Source of the DNA: Candidatus Saccharimonadota bacterium
Lineage (GTDB): Bacteria > Patescibacteriota > Saccharimonadia > Saccharimonadales > Saccharimonadaceae
Assembly (NCBI GenBank): GCA_905372785.1
Contig: CAJPQG010000003.1
Span: 58,908-122,907, forward strand
Direction: 5' to 3'
Length of the DNA: 64,000 nucleotides
A program made the position numbers and the translations under genes. Below the pieces are notes generated by a model that searched no databases, was not told where the DNA came from, and saw nothing but the letters and a program-made list of their open reading frames with translations. Shown in pieces: positions 24,072 to 32,798 of the stretch (position 1 is its first letter; each line of letters opens with the position of its first letter).

Positions 24072-25940
24072 ATGGCTAAAAAACGAAAAAAAGATGCGGT
24101 TGATATTGCTGCCGAGCAGCGTGCTCGCGAGCAAGCCGAAGTTGAGCAAGCCTTTCTTACCGGTATCAATACCCTGCGCGACCTAATTGCGCCAAGTAGC
24201 CTAGAGTTTGATGCTAAGCATTTTAGGCTTGGTAGTAAATACGGTCAAACACTCTACGTGTACGGGTACCCACGCGAAATTTATACGGGATGGCTTAGCT
24301 CGGTTATTAATATCGACGAAGTGCTCGATATTAGTATGTTTATCTACCCTGTTGATACGCAAATTATTCTAAACAACTTACGCAAAAAGGTGACCCAGCT
24401 TGAAGCAACCATGGCTGTCAATAACGAAAAAGGTAAAACCCGTGACCCAGGGCTTGAAGCTGCAATTGCCGACGCCGAACAGCTTCGTGACCAACTGCAA
24501 ATTGGAGCAGAGAAGTTCTTCCGCTATGGTCTATACATCACCCTATACGCCGACAGCGAGGACGAGCTGAGTTACGTACGCAATAAGATTGAAACCATCT
24601 TCGGCCAGCAGCTAGTCTTTAGTAAAGTAGCCAGCAGCCAGCAAGAGCAGGGGCTCAACAGCACCGTGCCGCAGCTTAGCGACCAACTACAAATTCGCCG
24701 TAACATGGACACCGGTGCGATTTCAACATCATTCCCATTCACATCAGCCGACCTCACCGACGGCAAGGGTGTGCTATATGGCGTCAATATGCACAACAAC
24801 GGCCTGGTTATCTTCGACCGCTTTAGCCTAGAAAATGCCAACATGGTGGTATTCGCAAAAGCTGGTGCTGGTAAATCATTTACCGTGAAGCTAGAGGCGC
24901 TTCGCTCGATGATGCTAGGAACTGACATTTTGATCATCGACCCAGAAAACGAGTATCAGCAGCTGAGTGATGCCGTTGGTGGTAGTTATATTCGCTTGAG
25001 CCTCACGAGTGATACCCGCATTAACCCGTTTGACCTGCCACAAGTAACCGACACAGATGAAGGTGAAGATGCACTGCGTGCAAACCTTGTTACTCTGCAT
25101 GGTCTCTTGCGCCTCATGCTTGGTGGTACTCAAACATTAGAAAATGGCCAGACACTCAGTGGTCTCTCTCCAGCTGAAGAAGCTGACCTTGATCAGGCCT
25201 TGATCGACACCTACGCTCGCGTCGGTATTACGAATGATCCACTAACGCACAACTCTGTACCACCAACCATTCACGACTTATACGACACCCTTTTGCACAT
25301 GGGCGGCACTGGTCCTGAACTGGCACAGCGACTCCGCAAATACACCACCGGAACCTTTGCGGGTATCTTTAGCCAACAAAGTAATATCGACATCAACAAC
25401 CGCATGGTAGTGTTTAATATTCGCGACCTAGAAGAAGAATTACGTCCAGTGGCGATGTACATTGTGCTATCACACATTTGGAATATTACTCGTAGTGAAA
25501 AGCGCAAACGTATCCTGATTATCGATGAGGCTTGGCTATTGATGCGCTACAGCGACTCGGCTAACTTTATTCACGGTATCGCTAAACGTGCTCGTAAATA
25601 TTGGCTCGGGCTCACCACTATTACCCAGGACGTAGAAGACTTTATGGGTAGCAAGATGGGCCGTGCAGTGGTAAGTAACAGCTCTATCCAGCTGCTACTC
25701 AAACAGCATTCATCTGCAGTAGATGTACTGAGTGACGTCTTTAAGCTTACCGAGGAAGAGCGCAAACGTCTTGCAAACTTCCCAGTAGGGCAGGGGCTGT
25801 TCTTTGCCGGACAAAACCATGTCCATATCCAAATTTACGCATCACCAACTGAAACTGGCCTCGTGAGTACCACGCCAAAAGAAGACAAACGGCCACAGCT
25901 CAGTGATGGCAGCGGAGGTATGCCGACAAAGGTACGCTAA
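24072..25940 (+). CDS. virB4: VirB4-like secretion ATPase
   Basis: 622-aa cytoplasmic ATPase that powers pilus and channel assembly in type IV secretion systems. Visible are a second N-terminal domain (EFDAKHFRLGSKYGQTLYVY, WLSSVINIDEVLDISMFIYP), Walker A KAGAGKSFT near residue 265, the adjoining TDILIIDPENEYQ, Walker B RILIIDEAWLLM near 480-491, and the arginine-rich KRARKYWLGLTTITQDVEDF segment. This order is standard for VirB4/TraC proteins. The first base of the start follows the upstream stop directly. Confidence 0.94.
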   Translation: MAKKRKKDAVDIAAEQRAREQAEVEQAFLTGINTLRDLIAPSSLEFDAKHFRLGSKYGQTLYVYGYPREIYTGWLSSVINIDEVLDISMFIYPVDTQIILNNLRKKVTQLEATMAVNNEKGKTRDPGLEAAIADAEQLRDQLQIGAEKFFRYGLYITLYADSEDELSYVRNKIETIFGQQLVFSKVASSQQEQGLNSTVPQLSDQLQIRRNMDTGAISTSFPFTSADLTDGKGVLYGVNMHNNGLVIFDRFSLENANMVVFAKAGAGKSFTVKLEALRSMMLGTDILIIDPENEYQQLSDAVGGSYIRLSLTSDTRINPFDLPQVTDTDEGEDALRANLVTLHGLLRLMLGGTQTLENGQTLSGLSPAEEADLDQALIDTYARVGITNDPLTHNSVPPTIHDLYDTLLHMGGTGPELAQRLRKYTTGTFAGIFSQQSNIDINNRMVVFNIRDLEEELRPVAMYIVLSHIWNITRSEKRKRILIIDEAWLLMRYSDSANFIHGIAKRARKYWLGLTTITQDVEDFMGSKMGRAVVSNSSIQLLLKQHSSAVDVLSDVFKLTEEERKRLANFPVGQGLFFAGQNHVHIQIYASPTETGLVSTTPKEDKRPQLSDGSGGMPTKVR

Positions 25941-26031
25941 ATAGTAAGTCATTACTACACATATTGTAGTATTTTTCACACCTTACCTGATAGGTGGCCT
26001 ATAATTCTGATGGAAACAAACGGAAAAGTGA

Positions 26032-26037
26032 TATAAT
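26032..26037 (+). promoter_or_regulatory. Leaderless-type promoter box before the SGNH-M23 gene
   Basis: TATAAT six bases before the ATG at 26044; no Shine-Dalgarno. Confidence 0.55.
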
Positions 26038-26043
26038 AACGCT

Positions 26044-29000
26044 ATGGCAAATGCTCTGAAAACGAATCCGGATGACCTCTATAATCCCGATTCAACAGAG
26101 AACTACCGAGCACAAGCTCGAAAACGTGCTATCCAAGACGAGGATATTGCACGTGGTATTGATGAAGCCGAAAAATATGCCAATGACCCGAATAATAGCA
26201 CGAGCCGCAATGGCCGCGCAGCGGACGAACTAAGCAACCTTGAAGATAGCGCCCTTGATGATCTGCCACAAAGTTCATCAGACGCCGACAGTGCTCGTAC
26301 TCTTTCTTCAGCCGAAGAAAATCCAAATGGTTATTATCAGCCGGGGCAAAGTACTGCTGGCCGCGTACGCAGCGGTATAAATAAAGCCAAGCAAGCTGGT
26401 GGCGTACAGGGCCTGATGAACAAGGCAAAAAACCTAAAGGGTGCTATTAAGAATTGGCGTAAGTGGTCGCCAACCTTAGCGCTCGTGCTGAGTTTGCTTG
26501 GATTTGGCGGCGTTGCAACAACTATTTTCTCACCAGCACTAGCCATCACTCACCTAAAAGAGACTATGGCAAAAGACCTGAACGATCAGATTGGGCCGAT
26601 GACTGCACGGTCAAATTTAGTGCTGCGCACAAAAATTAAAAACCACCTAGCCAATGGGCCAAGCATTTGTGGCGAAAAACTAAAGGTAAACTGCCGCTTT
26701 AAAAAGATGTCACCGCGGCACATCAAACGCCTGGAAAAAAACGGCTTTACGTTGATATGTAATGGTAGCCCTTGTGGTAACGATAGCCGCGTGCGCCCAA
26801 GTGCCATCAAGCACAACGCTACTGGCAAAAGCTACACTAATGCCAAAGAAATGATGAAAGCGGTAAAAACCGATATCAAACTAGCTAGCGATATACGGCG
26901 CGCCTATAATCCAAAGGTACAAAGTGTGCTAGATAATATTGGACACAGGGCTTTGCGGCGACTCGGTATTGGGCTTGATAATGTAAAAGCTAAGGGCAAA
27001 GAAAAAGGCAAGGAGACCAAGAAAGAACTCACCAAGGTAGCTAAAGAGGGTAATGCCTCCTCGCCAGATAAGATTAAGGTTGCCGGCGGTGATGAGAAGC
27101 TCGACGACAAACAAAAAGAAAAAGCTAAAGAAATCAATAAAGACATTGAAAAAGATGTTGAAGCCGCCAAGAAAGCCGGCACCAAAACTGCATCACGCGT
27201 CGGTAAAAGTATTGCCAAAGGGGTAAGCCTGCTTGGTTGGGCTGATACCGCCTGTAGCGTCGTTCGTACCGCACTTGCCGTATCGCAGGGTATGAAACTG
27301 ATTGGTAAAATCCAAATGGCTCGCTATGCACTTCAGTTCATGGTAGTTGGCGATAAGATTAAAGCCGGTAAGGCAACCCCAGAAGATGTCGCACCAATTG
27401 GTGATATCTTGACAAATACCGTTACCCAAAAGACTGTTGAGATGCCAAAGAAGGGGATTGATATTACTGCCCTCGGCAAGGGAGGCGTTACCGAACAAGT
27501 GGAAAATCCACAATATGGTAAAAATGCCTTTGATTCAACTGGCTTTAGGCTAGCCGGACAAAAGGGTGAGGGTAACTCGCCAAAGGTTAGCGACTTTGAC
27601 AAACCATACAGCCTTGGTAACGGCTTTAGCGTCACCGCCTTCCTCGGTGGACATACCGGGCTAATTCAAGGGTTCCTCAACACCTGTAAAGTCGTACAAA
27701 ACTGGTTTGTGCGTGGTGCAGCGATGATCGCCGGTATCGTTGTTGGAATAGCATCGTTTGGTTGGTCAACAGCGGCCGGTATTGCACTGAGCGCGAGTGC
27801 CAGTTTTGCGCTAGCATATTTCCAAGATCAACTGATTTCAATTTTAGCTGGTAATATTATTACCGACGACATGAGCAGTGTGGACACTGGTAATGCTATC
27901 TTTGCAGGAACGGCCAGCTATTTTGGGGAAGCTGCACAAAACCGTGGCCTAAAGCCACTAAAGACTAAAGGTGAAATAAAAGAACAGCTTGCGTTTAACC
28001 GTGAAATTAATAACCAGCACATCGCTATTGATACCTACGAAGCACGCAGCGAACCATTCAACATCTACAATCAATATTCATTCGCTGGAGCATTTACCCG
28101 TAAACTTGCTGATATTACCCTGCCAGCCAGCGTGTCACCGCTTACCAAAGTAGCTAAGATTGCTGCGTTGCCGGTCAGTTCACTTTCAAGTATTGCGCAC
28201 GCTGAGGATAACCACTTTGATGAAGAACGTTTCCAGCAGTGTGATGATATCGTGTACAACATTAAGAAAATTGACGCCGATGCATTTTGTAACTTGCGCT
28301 ATGGCCTGCCGAAAGAGGATATGAACATTGATCCACAAGCAGTGGAAGATTACATGGTGCGCAATCAATTTGTCGACCCTGAAGCGGATGATGAGAACGA
28401 CAAGGAAGCCAAGGGAGACTTTAAGAAGTTTATTGAAAGTTGTATTAACCGTGAAGAACCACTTGGCTTCACCGATGATGAAAACGAAGATATATGGAAA
28501 GATGGTACGGTTTGCTATGACCCACCAGATGAGCTCAAGGAAAAAATAAAAAACTTTAGGCTCTACTATCTCGATAAGTATATCGCCAAAGGTATGGATG
28601 AAGATCCTGATGCTGACGAAAACGGCGGCGATGAGGCTAACAACGGTGGTGAATATGGCAGCGGTGAGTGGGCACCATTCTATGCTGGCGGCACCGACGA
28701 CACTGGCTCAACAGCTGGCGGCAGTGGTGGTGACGCAAAATATGATGCCATTATCGGTGACTCTATCGCACAAGGAGCAGCTGAAGTGGGAGGCATTGCC
28801 GCTGATATTAAGAATTTCCGAGTTGGTGCTCCATCACGTGAAGTGCTCGATAAGGTAAAATCAGAAGCCGGCAAGCTAAATGGCAAGAGCGTCTTGCTGT
28901 CAACTGGTATGTCGAATAGTCCAGACGATCGTGCATCAGTCACCGAAATGATGAAGGCACTCAAAGATGCTGGTGCAAAGGTTTCAGTTATTGGCGTCTC

Positions 29001-29643
29001 AAAGAGTTTCCCGAATGGTGATCCAAACGCCATTAATAGCTTCCTAGAAAGTGAATCAAAAAAGAATGGCTTTACCTTCTTTGGTGCACTTAATGATGTC
29101 TCAAGTGACAACGTTCATCCAAATAAAGCAGAGTACGACCGTATGAAAAAAAGCGGCGGTAGCATTTCCATAAAAACACCAAAGGTGGGAAGCATCGCCT
29201 CTGGCTTCGAGGAACGACATTTCTTGTCTGGTGAAAATTGGCACTGGGGTCTTGATATACCATCTGGCACAGGATCAGCACCGATTCATGCGCCGACAGA
29301 TATGGAAATCACCAATATTGTATCTCAGTGGGGAGGTGTTCAGGCAACTCCAACTGATGGACCAAAATTCCTGCTTAGTTTCATCCACATGCGTGAAGTT
29401 AAGGTTAATAAGGGTGATAAAGTGAAAAAGGGCGATGTCATTGGTGTTGAAGGTGGCCGTAATGCCTATGGAGCTGATTTTGCACCACACTTGCACTTTG
29501 AGGTATCAAAGCCAACAAGTGAGTGTCACCAGAAGATGATTGGCTTCTTCGGATCACCAAGCCAGACGCGTGATCAAAACCCATGTTTGATCGATCCAGC
29601 CCCAGTCCTGGAGGCACACGGACTAAAGTATAAACGACAGTAA
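26044..29643 (+). CDS. Large membrane protein with SGNH hydrolase and M23 peptidase domains
   Basis: 1199-aa protein. Residues 1-135 are polar and cytoplasmic, one membrane segment lies near 141-165 (WSPTLALVLSLLGFGGVATT), a long charged and Lys-rich part follows, and a second hydrophobic stretch lies near 560-600 (MIAGIVVGIASFGWSTAAGI). Residues about 900-1035 are an SGNH-type domain with GDSIAQG and the late SSDNVHPNKAEY (catalytic Asp and His). Residues about 1048-1190 are an M23 (LytM) peptidase with HWGLDIPSG and HLHFEV, which bind the zinc, and the KVKKGDVIGVEGG turn. The two enzymes would deacylate and cut peptidoglycan. It occupies the place held by wall-hydrolase components in Gram-positive conjugation loci. 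Confidence 0.85.
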   Translation: MANALKTNPDDLYNPDSTENYRAQARKRAIQDEDIARGIDEAEKYANDPNNSTSRNGRAADELSNLEDSALDDLPQSSSDADSARTLSSAEENPNGYYQPGQSTAGRVRSGINKAKQAGGVQGLMNKAKNLKGAIKNWRKWSPTLALVLSLLGFGGVATTIFSPALAITHLKETMAKDLNDQIGPMTARSNLVLRTKIKNHLANGPSICGEKLKVNCRFKKMSPRHIKRLEKNGFTLICNGSPCGNDSRVRPSAIKHNATGKSYTNAKEMMKAVKTDIKLASDIRRAYNPKVQSVLDNIGHRALRRLGIGLDNVKAKGKEKGKETKKELTKVAKEGNASSPDKIKVAGGDEKLDDKQKEKAKEINKDIEKDVEAAKKAGTKTASRVGKSIAKGVSLLGWADTACSVVRTALAVSQGMKLIGKIQMARYALQFMVVGDKIKAGKATPEDVAPIGDILTNTVTQKTVEMPKKGIDITALGKGGVTEQVENPQYGKNAFDSTGFRLAGQKGEGNSPKVSDFDKPYSLGNGFSVTAFLGGHTGLIQGFLNTCKVVQNWFVRGAAMIAGIVVGIASFGWSTAAGIALSASASFALAYFQDQLISILAGNIITDDMSSVDTGNAIFAGTASYFGEAAQNRGLKPLKTKGEIKEQLAFNREINNQHIAIDTYEARSEPFNIYNQYSFAGAFTRKLADITLPASVSPLTKVAKIAALPVSSLSSIAHAEDNHFDEERFQQCDDIVYNIKKIDADAFCNLRYGLPKEDMNIDPQAVEDYMVRNQFVDPEADDENDKEAKGDFKKFIESCINREEPLGFTDDENEDIWKDGTVCYDPPDELKEKIKNFRLYYLDKYIAKGMDEDPDADENGGDEANNGGEYGSGEWAPFYAGGTDDTGSTAGGSGGDAKYDAIIGDSIAQGAAEVGGIAADIKNFRVGAPSREVLDKVKSEAGKLNGKSVLLSTGMSNSPDDRASVTEMMKALKDAGAKVSVIGVSKSFPNGDPNAINSFLESESKKNGFTFFGALNDVSSDNVHPNKAEYDRMKKSGGSISIKTPKVGSIASGFEERHFLSGENWHWGLDIPSGTGSAPIHAPTDMEITNIVSQWGGVQATPTDGPKFLLSFIHMREVKVNKGDKVKKGDVIGVEGGRNAYGADFAPHLHFEVSKPTSECHQKMIGFFGSPSQTRDQNPCLIDPAPVLEAHGLKYKRQ

Positions 29644-29661
29644 TATAGCGAGGAGGGAAGA

Positions 29662-30504
29662 GTGCAGTCATTTATAACGCGGCGTAAGATGATCATTATC
29701 GGTAGCATACTGATAGTAGGGCTGATTGGTGCTACGGTGTTTAATTACATTCAAAACATGCAAACCACTATCTTTGTGCGCGTTGCGCCACTGGGAGCGA
29801 CCTTACACCTCGATGGCAGCAAAGATGCACTTGCTAATAACCAGCGCCATACTGTAACCAAAGGCTCACACAAGCTGTCGATCCATAAAGATGGCTTCAC
29901 TGACCAAACAATAGAGTTTACTGCCGATGGCAACCGCGACGCCATTACTGACGTTTCTGCTGTGCTAGACCCAGAAAAGGGTAATTCTAGCGCCAAGCAA
30001 GAGCTATACAGCCAGGACAACCAACGCCTGATGAGCACGATAAATAGTCTTCCAGGCCAGCTCTATCAAAACTTGCCAAAGCAGGCCGCTCCTTGCCAAT
30101 CGCCGCGCTATCCACATTCACGCGATATCAAAGCGCTGTGCATTCGCCAAAATGGCAATACACTCCGAAGTGAGCTACTGCAAAAATACCCACTAGCTCG
30201 CTACAGCGAGGTGGCTTCTAGTGAAAACGGCATTGACTATATGCTCTATACCACGCAGCAAGCCCGTATTTTCTACCAACTTGGCAATGAGCAGTCACTC
30301 GGCACTACACTGTTCCGCGTTGAATATTTTGATCCCAATAGCTTCTCGGCCGATAGTTTCAATAAGATGATTTCCGACCAAGGCTACCAACCTGGGCAAG
30401 GTTACTATTACTCAAAAGACCCTCGGTTTGCCAGTCAGTACCCACAGGATGAAAAACTCACGAGTCATTTTAATGTTATTTCACAGTTAGGATCTGCACC
30501 ATAA
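29662..30504 (+). CDS. PEGA-domain membrane protein 1
   Basis: 280-aa protein with an N-terminal membrane segment (about residues 9-30, MIIIGSILIVGLIGATVFNY) and a PEGA-like beta domain (about 34-95: IFVRVAPLGATLHLDG, then KGSHKLSIHKDGFTDQTIEF). The C-terminal 180 residues contain cysteines (APCQSPRYPHS, IKALCIRQNG) and are shared in outline with the product of 31864..32751. The GTG start has a very good ribosome site (GGAGGGAAG). PEGA domains are usually extracytoplasmic beta folds that bind surface layers. The stop overlaps the next start by one base. Confidence 0.78.
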   Translation: MQSFITRRKMIIIGSILIVGLIGATVFNYIQNMQTTIFVRVAPLGATLHLDGSKDALANNQRHTVTKGSHKLSIHKDGFTDQTIEFTADGNRDAITDVSAVLDPEKGNSSAKQELYSQDNQRLMSTINSLPGQLYQNLPKQAAPCQSPRYPHSRDIKALCIRQNGNTLRSELLQKYPLARYSEVASSENGIDYMLYTTQQARIFYQLGNEQSLGTTLFRVEYFDPNSFSADSFNKMISDQGYQPGQGYYYSKDPRFASQYPQDEKLTSHFNVISQLGSAP

Positions 30505-31847
30505 TGAACCTATTTCGTACACGAAACCAACGCTCAGCGCGGCATAGCCACTCACGAGCTCGGCGCATAAAGCTACTGCCGCTATTTACTGCGGTGTTTA
30601 TGCTCATCACTGCCAGTTATAACTCTGTCGCACTGGCTATTGATCGTGACTTCTACTCTGGTAACGACATCATGTTTTACGATCCAAAATTTAAAAAAGG
30701 ATCAAGTTGTAAAACAAATGGCAGTAGCGACGCCCCATCAAGTGGCGGTTCAAGCGCTGCGGCTTCGGCAGACCAAAAGCAAGTAGCGACCGCTATTGTC
30801 GACACATTCACCGGACACGGCATCTCGACAAACGGCGGTAAACCGCTCGACTTTAACCAGATCATGGCTATTATTGGTAATATCGAGCAAGAATCTGCCC
30901 TTAATCCATCTATTGTTGAAACTGCGGTCGGTACCGGTGCCTTTGGTTTAGTGCAGTGGACTGAGCCGCGCAAGAGTAAGTTTTTTGCCTTTGCAGATGG
31001 TAAGGGCGGCCAGCGCACCGACCCTAAGGTTCAAATGGAATATGTTATCCAAGAGCTAGAAACCACTGAAGCAGCGGTTATGCCACACTTTAAGCAGGGG
31101 CTCAGTCTACACGATGCAACATTGACTTGGGCTCAAAAGTTTGAACGTATGGGTGCGGCAGAGGCAGCATTAGCTAAACGTCTTGCTAACGCTGAAAAAT
31201 GGGCCGAGACCTTTAAAGATCGCAAGGATGATATTAATAAAAAGGCTGAACAGCAGACCACATCATCATCAACCGATGGCAGTGATGGCGCCTCTTCGCC
31301 AGGCGGTAGTAAGTGTAGTAGTGACAACGCCGCCATTTCAGGAGACATCCTGGCAACAGCACGACAATTTGCTTGGCCTGAGGAAAAGCCAGAATATAAC
31401 AGCACCTCTATTTCTGCAGCTAAGCCAGCCTACCAAGAGGCAATGAAAAAGCATAATGAGCTTGCAGATGTCAATATTACCGACTGTGGCCGCTTCGTTT
31501 CGACTGTTATGCGTGCTTCGGGAGTAGATAAAGATTTCCCACCAGTCACCACCACTAAGCAAGATGAATACGTGCGTGCACACCCTGAAAAATATGAGAT
31601 CTTAGAAGGCCGTGACGTATCATATTCAGACCTTAAACCAGGTGATATCTTGATTTGGGGGCCATACCAGCACATCGCCTTCTTTAATGGCGAATCTGGC
31701 AAGGACGATGTCGACGCCTCATACACTCAGCACGTGCCATATGTCAGCAATAATATCCAATACTTCATGAACAGCGGTGGTCCTGCCGGAGCGCCTTTGC
31801 ACACCGTCGCTCGCGTTAAGAAGTCTGGATTAACAGAAAATAAATAG
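30504..31847 (+). CDS. Two-domain wall hydrolase: lysozyme-like plus NlpC/CHAP-like
   Basis: 447-aa secreted or membrane-anchored protein. A basic N-terminus and one hydrophobic segment (about 23-47) are followed by a phage-tail-lysozyme-like domain (about 90-235: IGNIEQESALNPSIV with a catalytic Glu near 128, GAFGLVQWTEPRK, LTWAQKFERM), a Ser-rich linker, and a Cys/His peptidase domain (about 285-440: TDCGRFVSTVMRASG with Cys 328, PGDILIWG, and QHIAFF with His 390). This is the arrangement of PrgK/VirB1-type hydrolases of Gram-positive conjugation systems, which open the wall for the channel. Specific bonds cut are not shown. Confidence 0.85.
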   Translation: MNLFRTRNQRSARHSHSRARRIKLLPLFTAVFMLITASYNSVALAIDRDFYSGNDIMFYDPKFKKGSSCKTNGSSDAPSSGGSSAAASADQKQVATAIVDTFTGHGISTNGGKPLDFNQIMAIIGNIEQESALNPSIVETAVGTGAFGLVQWTEPRKSKFFAFADGKGGQRTDPKVQMEYVIQELETTEAAVMPHFKQGLSLHDATLTWAQKFERMGAAEAALAKRLANAEKWAETFKDRKDDINKKAEQQTTSSSTDGSDGASSPGGSKCSSDNAAISGDILATARQFAWPEEKPEYNSTSISAAKPAYQEAMKKHNELADVNITDCGRFVSTVMRASGVDKDFPPVTTTKQDEYVRAHPEKYEILEGRDVSYSDLKPGDILIWGPYQHIAFFNGESGKDDVDASYTQHVPYVSNNIQYFMNSGGPAGAPLHTVARVKKSGLTENK

Positions 31848-31863
31848 GTAAAGGAGCTTTGTC

Positions 31864-32751
31864 ATGAATGCTGCTAATTTTACACCGAAACAAATCGCAA
31901 TCGCCGGCATTAGTGCCTTCGTACTACTGCTTGGTACCCTCATTTTTCTAACAGTGCGAGAGATGAGCAAAGGCGAAATAGTAATCGCCACCAACCCAAG
32001 TAGTGCTACGTATGCGATTAATGGTAAGAATAAGGGAACCGTTGGCGCAAAAGAGCGCACCGAGCGCCTCTCTCCAGGCAAATATACCTTTACCTTTACC
32101 GCTAACGATTTCGAGGAAGAGAAGCGCGAAGTAGAAATTAAGACTGGCAAAAACGATGGGCTATACATCAATCTGCGCGCTAAAACTGAAGCAGCACAAA
32201 AACAAGCCGATAACTCAGACAAGGTTGGGCAGCTGCAGTTTGGGCAAGGTAGCCGCAAAGTGATTGCTAATGCCCGAAAAAATGACCCGCTTTATAGTAA
32301 GTTGCCAATTCGCACGCGTAACTATTCAGCCTATTCATGTAAATCGCTCCTACATCCAGATGACACGACCAAATTCGCGGCTTGTGTAACCACTTCAGAA
32401 GACCATAAACCTTCGCAATATGACGAAGCCCGCAAAAAACAAGCAATTAAAGACTTCAAATACCTCGGCATTGATACAGATAAGTATGAGTTTTATATCG
32501 ATCCTAACCCAGACGACCGACTCATTGCAGAAACCAATGATTACCGCGTGGGCTATCGTCAAAAGCTCAGTAATACGAAACCAGTTTTTGTCGCAACCAT
32601 TAAGGGCAGTGGCGATCCAAAAACAATTGCTGAGACAATTAAAAAAGATCTAGCAAGCAAAGGATACGACCTTAAAAAAGTTGATCTAGCCTTTACAAAT
32701 CCGGCCTACACGCCATACAGCACCAATCCATCAATCGTCGTTTCGGAATAG
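31864..32751 (+). CDS. PEGA-domain membrane protein 2
   Basis: 295-aa protein with one N-terminal membrane segment (about 12-35, IAGISAFVLLLGTLIFLT), a PEGA-like domain (about 40-105: IVIATNPSSATYAINGKNKG, ERLSPGKYTFTFTANDFEEE), and a C-terminal region containing LYSKLPIRTRNYSAYSC, which corresponds to LYQNLPKQAAPC in PEGA protein 1. A site AAAGGAG precedes the start by 8 bases. It is the last gene of the secretion operon, closed by a palindromic terminator. Together with 29662..30504 it brackets the lysozyme gene. Confidence 0.78.
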   Translation: MNAANFTPKQIAIAGISAFVLLLGTLIFLTVREMSKGEIVIATNPSSATYAINGKNKGTVGAKERTERLSPGKYTFTFTANDFEEEKREVEIKTGKNDGLYINLRAKTEAAQKQADNSDKVGQLQFGQGSRKVIANARKNDPLYSKLPIRTRNYSAYSCKSLLHPDDTTKFAACVTTSEDHKPSQYDEARKKQAIKDFKYLGIDTDKYEFYIDPNPDDRLIAETNDYRVGYRQKLSNTKPVFVATIKGSGDPKTIAETIKKDLASKGYDLKKVDLAFTNPAYTPYSTNPSIVVSE

Positions 32752-32766
32752 CCACCTAGCTTCAAT

Positions 32767-32794
32767 AAAACCGCTCCTATATAGGAGCGGTTTT
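32767..32794. terminator. Bidirectional terminator between the secretion operon and recF
   Basis: A perfect 28-base palindrome: AAAACCGCTCCTAT mirrored by ATAGGAGCGGTTTT. It closes both converging units. Confidence 0.9.
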
Positions 32795-32798
32795 CGCG

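Noticed and set aside
9830..32751. Integrated conjugative element
   Set aside because: No relaxase, integrase, attachment repeats or coupling protein seen, and the locus merges smoothly into the origin region.
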